The notes: generated from the sequence alone by a model not told the origin. 64,000 bases of DNA from Ryuthela nishihirai (GCA_038380435.1 JAWZYU010000028.1:28814201-28878200); one strand, 5' to 3'. Positions 1-12,000 are shown, counted from the first letter of the stretch. Program-made: numbers and translations.

Positions 1-690
1 CTCGTTTTCTTTGAAAACGAGATAAAAATGAATCTTACGACGTGCTGGTCGAAAAAAATAAAAGGAGGGGATCCTACTGCCAACGGGTATACTGTCACAA
101 AAAATAGATAATAAACGGAGCTTTTTTTATATTTTTTTTTTTAAAGAGGAGTAATTAACTCTAAAGTGTAACGCACTACTTCAGACGAGGTCTACATACC
201 TAAATTTTGGTACTACGATTATTTATTGTTTGTGGTCGACCAGAATGTTCTCATGAGTTCATTATTTGGTACACAAGACAGAGATAGTGAGGTAAGTGAA
301 AGAAGAACCTAATAAGTAAATGGTAATTCATTCATTCAAAAAGTTTTAATTGCATATTACGTATTTAATTAGCACATCCGCTGCCAAAGTTTTGCGGGAT
401 GGAAATACATATTATTTTATTCAGAGTATTAAAATCGAACTCGGGTTATATTACAGCTGTAGACAGGAGAATGGTAAAAAAAATACGGTCTAGAACTATA
501 GCTCGGTCCAGTTAAAGATAGTGACTTTATTTTGGAATGCAAACGGTATTTCTCAAGAGAACCCAGTACAGAAAATTTGGAACCGATTAGACAATTTTCT
601 GGGAAGTTCTGGGTTCCCCAAATCTGTTAAAAGTTTGTAAAATAATTTCTAATTTCAGTGGCGCTGATGGCAAACAACGGCAGTAGTATC
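1..690. other. AT-rich stretch without recognised gene
   Basis: The first 21 bases form a short hairpin (9-base arms, 3-base loop). A 16-base piece of it recurs near 34060, so it may be the end of an unrecognised small repeat. The rest shows no convincing exon or element up to the inverted-repeat arm that starts near 690. Confidence 0.4.
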
Positions 691-764
691 CAAACAGAAT
701 AGTCCCCCAAGCACAGTGCTTTCCCCCTAAGCCGTCATCGGCCAAGTCCCCTTATGATATTAGC

Positions 765-1047
765 TATTGGGAAAGAGATAATAGCCTCCCATCAAGGCAT
801 CAAGCATGTTCTTTAACATGCACAGAGAAAGGCTTTCTCCCGTACATGAAGCCACAGCTTAACGTCCCATCCAATGAACGGCGGTCTTTCCAAGCCCATC
901 GGTGTCCCTTACTGACCATGGGCAAGGCGGGGAATTTTGCGGAGATAAATCTCAACTCTGACCCAGCTGGGACTCGAACCTGGGAACTGCAGATTACGAG
1001 TCTGGCGTGCTCATAATCTGCAATACCGACTGAGCCAATTCCGTCCC
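765..1047 (-). mobile_element. SINE1 copy lacking its tail
   Basis: Reading on the minus strand, it has a tRNA-like head followed by the SINE1 body. The tail (low-coordinate end) is missing. The head carries a short internal repeat of the anticodon-arm region. It sits inside the left arm of the large inverted repeat. Confidence 0.85.
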
Positions 1048-1299
1048 TGACGTCATCCCCCATCCGAATTAATTCTAAGTTCCTAGTCCGCCATTTTGAA
1101 TTCTACCGTCATCATTCCTCCGAAATAATTCTAACTATGGCGCAATCTAGTGTTTAACACACGTACTATATTTAAAAAAAAACATATTTTTCACAGTGGG
1201 GCTCATCGCATTGCCTCACATTAACAGCACGTTTATCCATTATGCCAAGAGTAATATATTCTTGGAGTGGTTAAAGGTGGATGAAGTAGGAATAACCGA

Positions 1300-1556
1300 T
1301 CATTATAAATTAACCTACGAATTTCTTATAATTCAACCTACGAATTTTTTTTATTTCCTGTATTTATTTTTTATAAATTAACTTACGAATTTTTTATTCT
1401 TTATAAATTAACCTAAGATTTTTTTTATTCCTTCTAATTTAAACTACGATATTTTTTATTCCTTATTAATTAACCTACGAATTATTTTCTTATAAATTAA
1501 CCTACGAATTTTTTATTTGTTGTAAATTAACCTACGAATCTTTTATTCCTCCAAGA
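1300..1556. repeat. Minisatellite, unit about 30-35 bp (left arm)
   Basis: About eight degenerate units built around TTATAAATTAACCTACGAAT followed by a T-run and ATTCC. The same unit occurs in reverse complement at 7580-8165, which is what ties the two arms of the large inverted repeat together. Confidence 0.85.
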
Positions 1557-1599
1557 AACATAAGTAGGTCTCGCATGTGCAAGCGCTTGCATGAAAATT

Positions 1600-2870
1600 A
1601 TCCAAATTGGTTCATACTTACAAATAAAATGATATGCACAGTGTGCAGTGTGCACACATGCACAGTGTGCAGTGTGTGGATTTCACCTTTGTTCAGAAAA
1701 GTAAATACTTGATTCACATACAACTGAAATGGCACATGTAAAATTCACATGCTTACACAAAAGTGAATGTTTGCAGGAAAAATAACATTGATGATTTGCC
1801 TCTCCCTCGAAATGAACGTTGTTGCAGGAAACGAAATTGCGACATTCACGCCCTAATTCTTAAAAAAATTAATACTTGTGGTTAAACTATCGTTACTACT
1901 GTACTTCGCACGTGCACGTACTTGTAATAAACTGAGAAAAAAGTTCCGAACGCAAAAAAACACGCATTTTCTTGCGGGAAAAATAACTACACCTTTCTTA
2001 ATAAATAAATAAAATAAATAAATACCCCCTCAAGCAGCTGCTTGCCACATAGGTCTGACAGGAGCCTGTCAGTTTATATGCTACAGTAGAAGATCTGAGA
2101 GGATGGCAGGACCTCAGCAGAAAACAACACGAACATCCATGCCTTACCCGGGGCTCGAACCCAGGTCCAATAGATCAGTAGCCAAGCGCGCTAACCACTC
2201 GGCACGGGACAGCACCTTTCTTACTTGAACATGAAATATGCATGATTGATTAACTCACGTAATGAAACACATATGTGAATACATATCACTGTCGAAAACG
2301 TATCCCTGCAGGAAAAATAACCACTTTCACATTTGTAAAAATACAGAAATATACATACTGGTATATGAAAAATTAACTGAACCCACTCTTATTTAAACAT
2401 GAAATGTGTATGTTAGATTTACTCGCGTAGTGAAACACATGTATGAATACATATCATTATCCAAAAACGGGCCCTTGCAGGAAAAACAACCACTTTCACA
2501 CTTATGTAAACACGGTGTACTTACACACTTGTTCGAAGAATTTCGCACCGGTGCAGGAAGAACAACCGCTTTCACACTTACACAAATAATAGTGTACTAC
2601 ATACTTGTTCTAAGAATTCCCCATCGGTATAGAAATATGCATTCTCATGCAGGAAAAATAACTAAACCGATTCTTACTTAGACATGAAATGCACATGTTA
2701 TATTTATTCAGGTAGTGAAACACGTGTGGAAATATATATCATTGTCGTAAAACGTGTGCTTGGTGAGGAAAATAACTACCTTCGCCTTTGTACAAGCACA
2801 GTTTACTTACGCACTTGTTCAAACGTAGCAGCGAAAATAACTGTATAAATACACACAGAACCCTGAAAAG
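1600..2870. repeat. Degenerate tandem repeats with CAGGAAAAATAAC motif
   Basis: Blocks starting with ACATGAAATRTGCATG recur at about 2230, 2397 and 2683, and the phrase GCAGGAAAAATAACCACTTTC or a variant closes each. A 77-bp sub-unit is duplicated in tandem at about 2477-2630. The open frames here (for example 2406-2681) follow the repeat and are not taken as genes. Confidence 0.75.
2001..2212 (-). mobile_element. SINE2, full length with TSD
   Basis: The minus strand reads as a tRNA-like head (A-box-like GCCGAGTGGTTAGCG, B-box GGGTTCGAGCCCC), then a body, then the conserved tail CTGACAGGCTCCTGTCAGAC, GCAAGCAGCTGCTTGAGGG and a (TATTTA)n end. It is flanked by an 11-bp direct repeat CACCTTTCTTA at 1990-2000 and 2213-2223. 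It split a unit of the surrounding tandem repeat. The head copy here has lost one base of the A-box region. Confidence 0.9.
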
Positions 2871-4365
2871 AGGATGATAATGGGTCCAAAAATATAGACA
2901 ACTTTTGTGCAAATCTACTGTTTTAATACACGCTTATATTTTACATGTTCATGCTTAAAATATTCCACACACTCCTAATTTCATATATCTCATGACTTTT
3001 TAGTTCAAATCTTAATTGCATCCTGTCTATGAGAAATGCATCGTTCATTGACCAGGTTTGCTTTTTAGAAAAGTGTATGGTCATATCGCTACTGTGCGAA
3101 AAATCGTCCCCTGCGCCATTTGCGCACCGTGGTGACCATCGGAAAGGGAACTGTCCCGCAGAAACTGTGCGTTATTGGGATTGGAATATTATTGGTTGGA
3201 AAAAATATAAGATCAAACTTAAGTGATGGAAATGATATACCCTGAATGTCATTTGAAAAACCGTGGATGTTGGTGCATGTTAACGCTATCACCACCTAAC
3301 AAATGACGTGGGGATGCTGCAGATTTCTTGTCGCATTACTTTTACTTCATATTACACCGGGATTGAAACTTTCGCACATTCTATTATTCTGTGAAACTCG
3401 TATTAAATGATACTTTTTTTGCTTGTTTTTCGATTTATACACCGAATTTTTTTGTTACATCGGCACCGTTTTCTAAAACATGCAGCATACACACATTTCT
3501 TATGATATTAACAATCTTCTGCCTGGGTTCCTTCTAACAGTGATTTTCCCTTTCTAATATACTTTATTTCCGTTTTTGGTGGGATAAAACCATATTCTCC
3601 CTGCAACTGCTACATACTTTTTAATTGTGATGAACAGTATAAGAGCACATTTTAAAATTAGCTGACCGCTTGGAGCTTTTCCAGGCAGTAAACTGTTGAG
3701 ATGCATCGTTAAGCCGAAAAGATTTCCCCGAAGATGCCAGAATACTGGACCTTCCGTTTGACCTGTCAAGTAAAGTGCTGCATTTTGTCATGATTGAAAG
3801 CGAATAATTATTTCACTTCGCCATTAGGGTTGAAAACATCCTTGAGGAAGATAAAATTCACCGCGTGGAAGACGGAGAACACACCCCATAAGTAAGGGAT
3901 TTAGATATGCTATGTTTTATCTGTTTTCACATCGAAGGACCCATTCCATTGGTCAGTACATAAGTTGCCCATGGCCTTTCAGTCGTCACACGATGGCATT
4001 TCCTCTTCGCACGTGCATCTTCATGCCATTTCTTTGGATTACAGGAGTAGAATAGTAGGAGTTTTCAGAAGTTTTAATAGAGGAAGTGTTAAATTTTAAG
4101 AAGTGGGAGAGTATATGGAGGGAATTTTCCTATTTTTTAAGAAGGGCATTTCTAGAATTGGGATGTTTCACTCCGAGTGACTCTTAGTATAGTTTGTAAG
4201 AACATTATTTTTTGTCTGTCACTTATATCCAATGTTCACTCTATGTGAGAACATCGATTTTTGATGACATATCTATTAGTGCTGAATTCTCTTACTGAGG
4301 TCCGATCACAACATATATGCCAGAGCAAACGACTCTGACCCTCACCAGTGTGAGCCATCAAGATG
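2871..4365. other. Unique stretch without recognised gene
   Basis: No repeat family of the window is seen. The only exon-like signal is the minus-strand block 3618-3762, listed separately. Short open frames near 3029-3295 show no recognisable domain. Confidence 0.4.
3618..3762 (-). CDS. Possible internal exon, unknown protein
   Basis: Read on the minus strand, a pyrimidine-bearing acceptor (ACTTTACTTGACAG) precedes a block that stays open for 48 codons and ends at a donor-like AAAAA|GTATGT. The frame continues to a stop at 3554. The peptide contains a hydrophobic stretch near its end (LILKCALILFITI). It matches no family I recognise, and a chance open frame is a real alternative. Base composition is less AT-rich than its flanks, which mildly favours coding. 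Confidence 0.22.
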
Positions 4366-4379
4366 CCACTGAGGTTGTG

Positions 4380-4767
4380 TTGCTGGGTTGGGTTGTTTTA
4401 CCTCTGAGCGACACTTTTTTGCACACCATGGGCTAAATGGCCAGGTCACATGGATCGTGTAGGCTCAGAGGTTGGGGAAGGGGACCCACTGGAACAACTG
4501 TTGGGAGACAGATGGTAACCTCCCGTCAAGACCATCCAGCATGTTCTTTAATGTGCACAGGGTATGGCTCTCCCGCACACATGGGACCACAGCTTAACGT
4601 ACAATCAGAAGGACAGCGGTGTTTCCAAGCCCATAAGTGTCCCCTACTGACCGTGGCCAGGGCGGGGAATTTTGCAGAGATAAATCTCAACACTGACCCA
4701 GCTGGGACTCGCACCTGGGAACTACAGATTACGAGTCTGGCGTGCTACTGACTGAGCCACCCCCACC
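4380..4767 (-). mobile_element. SINE1, full length with 14-bp TSD
   Basis: The minus strand carries a tRNA-like head (TGGCTCAGTC A-box, GGTGCGAGTCC B-box variant), body and the tail ending in AAAACAACCCAACCC. Direct repeats CCACTGAGGTTGTG lie at 4366-4379 and 4768-4781, a clear target-site duplication. About 388 bp long, one of the reference copies for SINE1 in this window. No internal RNA polymerase III terminator was looked for in detail. Confidence 0.92.
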
Positions 4768-4781
4768 CCACTGAGGTTGTG

Positions 4782-5895
4782 AAAAGGCATTATTAGGGCG
4801 ACTATGAAAATTAAGCGCAAAATTCGCCGGCCTCTGACGTAGTTGACCAGCTGCACGTTCATGGGTGTGGATGCGGCAATCCTTCGCTGATCCAACAATT
4901 CGCGATAATAGGAACAAATTCATCAGACCTCCATTAACTACACTTAAGTTCATATTATGCTTGGATGTACAATTAAAGATAGAGGTTTTACGCAACGCAA
5001 GGGTACCCGCAACTTATAAATTGTTTTCTACTTTTAGCATTGCTTACTTTCTACAAAACTCAACCGTGTACAAAAACTCTTTGCAGAATTATTTTTTATC
5101 AATGAAAGACAACGAAATACCTGACCTTGTAAACAAGCGTAATGAACACGCATGTACTAACGACGGGTCGCAACACGAAATAAAATTTCATCAGCGTGAT
5201 GAGTCATTGGGATTGTGATCACACGTTCGCCAGTAAACGGATAAAAAAATTATTTTTAAAACTGTAAGAGTGTTTATAATTGCCGATTGTTTTTAAATGA
5301 TATCTTTCTTCCAAATAATAAGCTGATTTTTCTTCCGAGGAAGAAATAATATTTTGTTATCGATTGTTATTGAGTAGCGTCACTTCCTTGGAAAGATTTT
5401 GCATAAATGAATCATGTGCTTAATTGGGGATACAGCGACAATAAGTATTAGGAATAAAAAGTTTTAAATTTGAGATTAAGTCGTGTAGCAGATATACGAG
5501 AATTAAAAGAGTTAGTTTTATTGGTTATTCTTTTACTGATGCAATCGCGATTTCTTTGAGCCGCTTTAGTAATAAACAATTAAAATAAAAAATAGGAAAG
5601 GGAGTTTTATTTTTTATCTGTTTTTTTTTGTGTGCTGTTGCAATCCCGATGTCTTTGAAATGGCTTAGTATTATAAAGGGAAAAGAAATTTGTCAGGAAG
5701 AAGGAATTTTCTTTCCTCTGATTCGTTTGATGAGGTTTTTGAAATGGTTTAGTATTAATAGCAAAATACGGAGAGTAATGAATTGAGACATGGCAGAAAT
5801 AAGAAATTAACGTAAAATCACTTCATTGCTCCAAAACAAGTCCTGACGCGGTATGGGACGCGGAAAGTGTGGTGCTGAATATGTCTGAACACAAA
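4782..5895. other. AT-rich stretch with one unrecognised open frame
   Basis: Contains a 117-codon plus-strand open frame at 4865-5218. It begins at a GTG, has no recognisable domain, and an open frame of this length is expected a few times by chance in 64 kb of six-frame sequence. The rest is A/T-rich with nothing recognised. Confidence 0.35.
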
Positions 5896-5904
5896 TATCT
5901 GATG

Positions 5905-6295
5905 GCTTTGGGTTGGGTTGTTTTACCTCTGAGCGGCACTTTTTTGCACACCATAGGCTAAATGGCCAGGTCACATGGACCCGAAGGCTCAGAGAAGGTT
6001 GGGGGAGGGGACCCACTGGAACAGCTGTTGGGAGACAGATGGTAGCCTCCCGTCAAGGCCATCCAGCGTGTTCTTTAACGTGCACAGGGTATGGCTCTCC
6101 CACACACGGGGCCACGGTTTAACGTCCCATCCGACGGACGGCGGCCTTTCCAAGCCCATCGGTGCCCCCTACTGACCGTGGGCAGGGCGGGGAATTTTGC
6201 GGAGATAAATCTCAACGCTGACCCAGCTGGGACTCGAACCTGGGAACTACAGATTACGAGCCTCGCGCGCTACCGACTGAGCCACCCCCCGCCCC
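5905..6295 (-). mobile_element. SINE1, full length with TSD
   Basis: Close to the family consensus, with an intact B-box GGTTCGAGTCC and A-box GGCTCAGTCGG on the minus strand and most consensus CpGs retained, suggesting a young copy. A 9-bp direct repeat TATCTGATG lies at 5896-5904 and 6296-6304. Confidence 0.92.
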
Positions 6296-6309
6296 TATCT
6301 GATGACATC

Positions 6310-7579
6310 AACCTTCAACCAGATGGAGACTAATTTTAATAAGAGAGGCACAACACTTGGAGGTTTAGAGGCGCCAAGGGAAATTTCAAGATGTATTGTC
6401 TTCCGATGAGGTACTTTGTTCATTTACAAAATCCAAAACGTTGTTTCCATAACCTATCCCCGGTGATGGCCTGAAAAAAGGGGGTTGAAATGGGGGGTGA
6501 CAATTCGGGTTTGGTCAGAAGGGTTGTTTACTGTCAATGGGTGACGTCATCTGACGTCTCAGGACTAAGAGAAATTTAGAAATGGGTCCGAAAACACAAG
6601 GGTGTGAGGGGGATAAACTTTTCCAAAACATGTTGTAACACATCTTGTCTGATACGGAAACAAAGCGAGGTCGACAGCGGGTGGGTAACGTGATCCAAGA
6701 TGACTGTTGGTGGAAATTACGAGAACGATTGACCACTCAAGATGGCCGCTCGAGGGATGAGGGGGTGGAATTTTTGCTGAGTTTTAATTAATGAGGGTTT
6801 TTAAATAAAGGGGGATTGGGAGGACTTTTTAACGAATAACGAGTTTATAGGGTGGCCATCGAAGATGGTCGCCAAAGGGATGAGGGGTATGCCCTGAACG
6901 TTGCCACCGAAAGTTTAATTATTTTGAGGACTGCATCAGCCATTCTGAGAGGGGATGCCCTTAACGATCTCATCGAAAGTTTATTTGGATTTTGCAATTA
7001 TTTTGAGGATTAATGATGATGAATAAGGAGATTATAGATTGGCCATCGAGCATGCCCGCCAAAGGGCGATGAGGGTGGAATTATTCAGGAGTTTACATGG
7101 TGGCTGCATCATACATTCCAGAATTGAGCCATTTTCTGAGACTTGGCTAGAATATGCAACATTTTCTAAATCTTTCTAGAAGGTTCTATTACGTCATAGG
7201 ATGCGAGTTTCGCAAATTTTTGGTTCCTTTGTAAGGGGCGTTATGACGTCATAAACAAAGATGGCCGTCGTGGGACAGAGAAATTTCAAGAAGGGTTGGC
7301 CGCCCAAGGGGGGGGGGGGGTGGAACTTTTGATAAGTGTTTAATAAAGGGGCGGTGGAACTTTTGATAAAGGGGGCTTTTTAATGAAAAAGGAGATTATA
7401 GGTTGGCCATCGAAGATGCCTGGCAAAGGGCGAGGGCGGAGGAACCTTTGATAAGTGTTTAATAAAGGGGGTGCATATTAATAATGTTTTTTTAATGAGG
7501 GTGGTCGAACTTTAATAAGCGTTTTAATTAAGGGGGGCGCATATTAATAAAGGGGCCGTCACTTTTGATAAGTGTTTGA
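6310..7579. repeat. G-rich degenerate repeat region
   Basis: The plus strand is strongly G-rich and repeats the phrases AAGATGGYCGCCAAAGGG, GATGAGGGTGG and GGAACTTTTGATAAGTG with variable spacing, plus TGACGTCAT motifs and a run of G near 7308-7320. It forms the inner part of the right half of the large inverted repeat. No open reading frame of note. Confidence 0.6.
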
Positions 7580-8165
7580 TTAATAAGGAATAAAAAAAAT
7601 TCATTTATAAATATTCGCAAGTTAAATTATAAAAAATAAAAAAAAATCGTAGGTTAATTTATAATGATAGGTTATTCCTACTTCATCCACCTTTAATCAC
7701 TCTAAGTATATACTACCCTTGGCGTAATAAATAAATACGCTGGTAACGGTGAGGGAAGCGTGATTTATAAGAAATAAAAGAAATACATTTGTAAATATTC
7801 CCAAGTTAAATGTGATTTACAAAAATATAATTTATTCGTAAGTTAATTAATAAAAAATAAATACAGGAAATAAAAAATTCATAAGTTAATTAATAAAGAA
7901 TAAATAATTCGTAGATTAATTTACAAGGCATAAAAAATTCGTAAGTTGATTTACAAGGAATAAAAAATTCGCAGGTTAATTTAAAAGAAAAAAATTCGTA
8001 GGTCAATTAATAACGAATAAAAAATCGTAGGTTAAATTATAAGGGAAAAAATCGTAACTACATTTATAAGGAATAAACAATTCGTATGTTAATTTATAAA
8101 AAATAAATACAGGAAATAAAAAATTCGCGAGTTAACTTATAAAGAAATACAAAAAAATTCGTAGG
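7580..8165. repeat. Minisatellite and 511-bp duplication (right arm)
   Basis: Reverse complement of the 1300-1556 minisatellite, about 15 degenerate units around ATTCGTAGGTTAATTTATAA. A block of about 100 bp beginning GGTTATTCCTACTTCATCC occurs at about 7665-7762 and again at 8176-8273, so a 511-bp stretch including part of the array is duplicated. Confidence 0.85.
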
Positions 8166-8351
8166 TTATTTTATAATTATCGGTTATTCCTACTTCATCC
8201 ACCTTTAATCACTCTAAGTATATACTACCCTTGGCGTAATGGATAAATACGCTGGTAACGGTGAGGGAAGCGTAATCGAACCCCACTATGGAAAACAGTT
8301 TTTTAAAATTATGGTATATGTGTTAAACACTAGATTGCGCCACAGTTAATA

Positions 8352-8775
8352 TTATTTTGGAGGAGCTCTCGGCAGAGCTTACAGTCCAAACTGTGCCAAT
8401 TGCAGCACAGCTGAGACTATATCTCACATACTCTTCAACTGCTCCCGCTACAATGCTGAGATGCTTTGTTCCGGGAGCTTCATGCCATCGGAACCGCTGA
8501 TTACTCCATCATCTCCCTACTTGGTAACAACCACAACGTGAAGCTGCTGCAAACATGCTTCTGACTGGTCACTGACTTCTTTCAGAACATTGGCCTTTTC
8601 TGCAAGGTCTAATGTCTCTCTTCCTTTTTCGTGTGTTGTTTACTTTTTAGCTATGCGTGATAGTTAAGAGGTAGTCTCTTGTACCTCTGCTATCTCATAC
8701 TCCTGTGGTGACCTGTGTCGAGAGCTCTACTTTGGAGGCTAATTTCACCACAATCTTACACCTTGAACCTTGAGG
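8352..8775 (+). pseudogene. LINE C-terminal and 3' end fragment
   Basis: The conceptual plus-strand translation holds a CxxC...ETISHxxxNC zinc-knuckle-like motif of the kind found near the C-terminus of several non-LTR reverse transcriptase families. It is followed by a 3' untranslated part ending ATCTTACACCTTGAACCTTG. A homologous piece with the same 3' end lies at 46735-47125. It interrupts the right arm of the large inverted repeat and is broken by frameshifts. Confidence 0.65.
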
Positions 8776-9150
8776 AGTGATGACAGTAGAATTCATAATG
8801 GCAGACTCGGGACTTTAGAATTATTTCAGATGGGTGATGACATCAGAAACCAAGATGGCGAACGTTAGATTTCAAAATGGTGGAAGAACGCCAAAGTTTG
8901 TGGCATGAAGGTGACATCAGAACTCAAAATGACGGACGTAGTGAGAGTTAATAAAGGGGACGGCACAAAGGGTTTAATAGTGAGTTATGAAATATTAATT
9001 AGTTATGAATATTAAAAAGTTATGATTAATTATGAATATTAATAAGAGGGATAGTAGTGGTGCGTAATGGGGCGTGGCCGATGACGTCATAGGGGGAAGC
9101 ACTTGCGTGGGGGAATTATTCTGTATTGATACTACTGATTGATACATCTG

Positions 9151-9465
9151 ATGATATATAATCTTTCGTCTATATTTGCCATCTGTTTTCCCTTGTTACA
9201 AACAGGGTTGTTTTTTGTGGGAGTACGAGAGTATACGCCATATCCCATTTCATTTATTTCCCGATTAGTTAGTTTTTGGCAGAAGTGCAGTGTAGGGACC
9301 TCAGCCGCCATCTTGTTTTATTTCGCCGTGGTGGATAAAAAGTCTGAATGGTTAAAATAGTCCGTTCTGCATTTACCTTGAGACACGTATTGAGGATATA
9401 TATATATAATTTAAAGGATATATATATAAAAGAAACATGCGACGCTACATGAAAGAAAACCATGT
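9151..9465. other. Short stretch, nothing recognised
   Basis: Contains one GCCGCCATCTTG phrase similar to motifs of the preceding G-rich repeats and an AT-microsatellite at about 9400-9428. No gene seen. Confidence 0.4.
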
Positions 9466-9830
9466 TTCTGCACTTAAAAAAATTACTGAGAATAATCTGA
9501 TCAAAACAAGATTTTATTAACAACGCTTATCGCTACAAAATGAACCCTCGTTTCGCACTTAAAAAAACCCGAAAATTGAACAATTTCATCAAAATTAGAT
9601 TTTAATAACAACTCTTATCGCTAAAGAATAACTCTTTGTTCTTTACTGAACCCCCCCCCCCCCAAAAAAAAAAATAATAATAATAATAATCTCATCAAAA
9701 GATTTCATTAACAACGCTTATCGCTAAAGAATGAAACCTCGTTTCGCACTTAAAAAAAGCCCCTAAAATAAATATCAAAAGTAAATTTTATTAATAACAT
9801 TCATCGCTAGAGAATCAACTTAAGACCCAA
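9466..9830. repeat. Minisatellite, unit about 85 bp
   Basis: Four degenerate tandem units share CATCAAAA, ATTTTATTAACAACGCTTAT, CGCTAAAGAATGAAACCTCG and TTTCGCACTTAAAAAAA in order. The third unit contains a C14 run at about 9650-9663 followed by an A-run and (AAT)n, which expand it. Confidence 0.85.
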
Positions 9831-12000
9831 AAACAAATAATCTCACTGGAGAGAACTATTCTAAATAGTATATATCAGTAATAAACATTGAAACATGCGA
9901 ATGGATATCATATTGCAACTCAACGTTGCAGGTTTTCTTGGGGAAAAATACAACATGACGGCTTAGGACTCTACAATGCACCCTAGCCCAGATTTTAAAT
10001 ATACAGTTGGTGATATTTTTGTTTACCCCATTTTCAACTGGACGACAATTCTACAGTAACAAAAGCATAGAACGAAATCGTTATATTGAACCTATGAAAA
10101 AAGACTCAGATTTACAGTCTGTTATAAAACTTGTCTTAGAGCGATTTTACTAACTTTTTATGCTAATTAGTATTTTTGTATTACTTTCCCAGTAAACTAC
10201 ATACATTAAAATATATGTTTAACCGGCTACAACTTACATTTCCATTCACTTGGGCATTTTCCCAACCACCACCGACTCCTACACCATAATAGTTTTCTAG
10301 TAAAGAAGTACTGGTGAAAAACATGTCACCAAATACTGTATAAAGATATGAGAGATAAGTACAGACATTACTTTCCATATTTTAGGCTTATTAAAATTCC
10401 TAACATTAAACTTCACACTAAACATGGATGTTTTGAAAATCGATTACTCGTAACACTATAAAAATTACAAGATCATGAAAAGATATCTTGCAAGAATATT
10501 ATACAATTCCTTCATGAGAATTAAAAGTTTCTAATAAAACATCTAACAAATTACACGTGACACTTTCAATATTAATAATATTACCTTGAAACAAGATGAA
10601 TCACAGACTGCAAAATCTCAAATCACTCATTCTAATTACAAAAACCAGAAATCGCTAATTTTTGAATCGTTAAATGCAATTGCCAGTTTTCAAATTTAAA
10701 TATCACAATTTGCAATAAATCAAACTCGATATCTGTTTTGATTGCCCATTTGGAAATGTCAATGGATAAATCAGCTTAAATAACGTATGCAATTTTCTGA
10801 TTAATTGAAATTTTAAAGTTATTCACACATTTTAGGTGAACTGTGTTATATTGTCCCTTCTGCTCCCCTCAAATAAATGTTACACTGACGCCAGAAAAGA
10901 AGTATCTGAATTTTTTTACCTTCAATAAAGTGTATCGATGCACTCCTCCGTTATATGAAAGTTTCACGTCTCTACACTTTTTAAGCCACAGAGTTCTACA
11001 TGTAGTATATAAAATATATAGCATTCCATATTTATATATATATATATGAAAGTTCTATACATAGAACTCTGAGTTTTAAGCATTCCGTTTTAAGTTACTG
11101 AACATAATTCGATGGATTTATACTAAATTAAAAGCACTTGGGAACTTCTATCATCAGGCTACCTTCCGATGTGAAATTTACGATTACAAAAATTTATTCT
11201 TATTTTATTTATATTTGTATTATTTTGGCGAACGTTGACGTCATTTATTTTCAGATGGTAAATATCATGTAACGAATTCAATCATAGCAATATATTGATT
11301 GTTTTTTCATATCTCCTGAATTTTATAGCTGTTGGAGATTAGTAGCGATCATGAGCTTCTGAACTGGTGAGGCGATTAAATATTTATAAAAATTAACTCA
11401 TTGCTAAAAAACATGGGATGAGTTGAAATTTAGTGGAAAATATGATTAAAATTGATGTAAGAAAAATATATTTATTGACGCTAAATTTCATAAGTCCAGG
11501 AAATAGCATTATAAATATTTTAGAGGAAAATCAACACACACTAAAATCTGTTTCTTATATTTCAATCTTTTTTTTTCTTCCAATTACCTGCTGAGCGTCT
11601 TCTGTATGAGAATGAAGACCTGTCTTAAACGGAATGCACAGGTTTGTTGTTCCCTCTCCCCTCCATACACACAAGTTCCCAAACTCATGATTTCAAACTT
11701 CACATATTAGTATCTTACAAAAGCCTTCCCGCTTTTTATTAAATATTCAAGATCATACACATATAATATAAACCGAGATAAAAAAAATTATTTTAGAAAA
11801 CTTAATTCCAGCAAGAGGGTAAAACTGAAAATATTCCAGTTACAGGTATAAAAATATTTTGTCCCATGTAACTCATTTGAAGCCCAAAATAATTAGTTAT
11901 ATACGAGTTTCTGTAAAAGTTATCTTCTTTGTTTTTTTTTTTCTTAAATTTCATTTTCTATTGTTACATGAACTTCAGCACGATCACCAGCTACTGTTTT
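9831..12000. other. AT-rich unique DNA
   Basis: No recognised gene apart from the possible exon at 10238-10335. An AT-rich hairpin lies at about 10990-11072. A 14-base sequence GCATTCCGTTTTAAG near 11080 and its near reverse complement near 11625 could be the ends of a small unrecognised element. Confidence 0.4.
10238..10335 (-). CDS. Possible internal exon, unknown protein
   Basis: On the minus strand a strong pyrimidine-rich acceptor (CTCATATCTTTATACAG) precedes a 98-nt block, open in one frame, that ends at an excellent donor AAT|GTAAGT. The block would encode about 32 residues including the glycine-rich segment YYGVGVGGGWENAQ. Both borders are better than expected by chance, but I recognise no family, and neighbouring exons are not seen. 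It lies 9 kb downstream of the ENaC last exon on the same strand, so it would belong to another gene. Confidence 0.3.

Larger units (their letters stand above)
690..9150. mobile_element. Very large inverted repeat, foldback-like composite
   Basis: Several blocks on the left match, in the same order, the reverse complement of blocks on the right: 690-755 with about 9065-9130, 1049-1130 with 8775-8855, 1130-1200 with 8285-8350, 1200-1300 with 8165-8285, and a minisatellite at 1300-1556 with one at 7580-8165. The arms are interrupted by a SINE1 on the left (765-1047) and a LINE fragment on the right (8352-8775), and the left arm also has a deletion. Long inverted arms containing tandem repeats are the architecture of Foldback-type transposons, but no transposase or target-site duplication was identified. 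It could instead be two copies of one repeat in opposite orientation. Confidence 0.6.

Noticed and set aside
2001..2212. Functional tRNA genes at SINE heads
   Set aside because: Box A and B are present but the cloverleaf is degraded and each is followed by a SINE body and tail.
2406..2681. Open frames in the 2.4-2.7 kb region
   Set aside because: They follow the tandem repeat units.
4526..4714. Many 60-100 codon open frames with near-identical peptides (for example ending SVFFNVHRVWLSHTRGH or starting MGCFTSERHFFAHH)
   Set aside because: They are SINE1 read in its various frames; they recur wherever SINE1 occurs and follow its boundaries, so they are not genes.
4865..5218. 117-codon plus-strand open frame
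   Set aside because: No recognisable domain or splice context; a frame of this length is expected by chance in a sequence of this size and composition.
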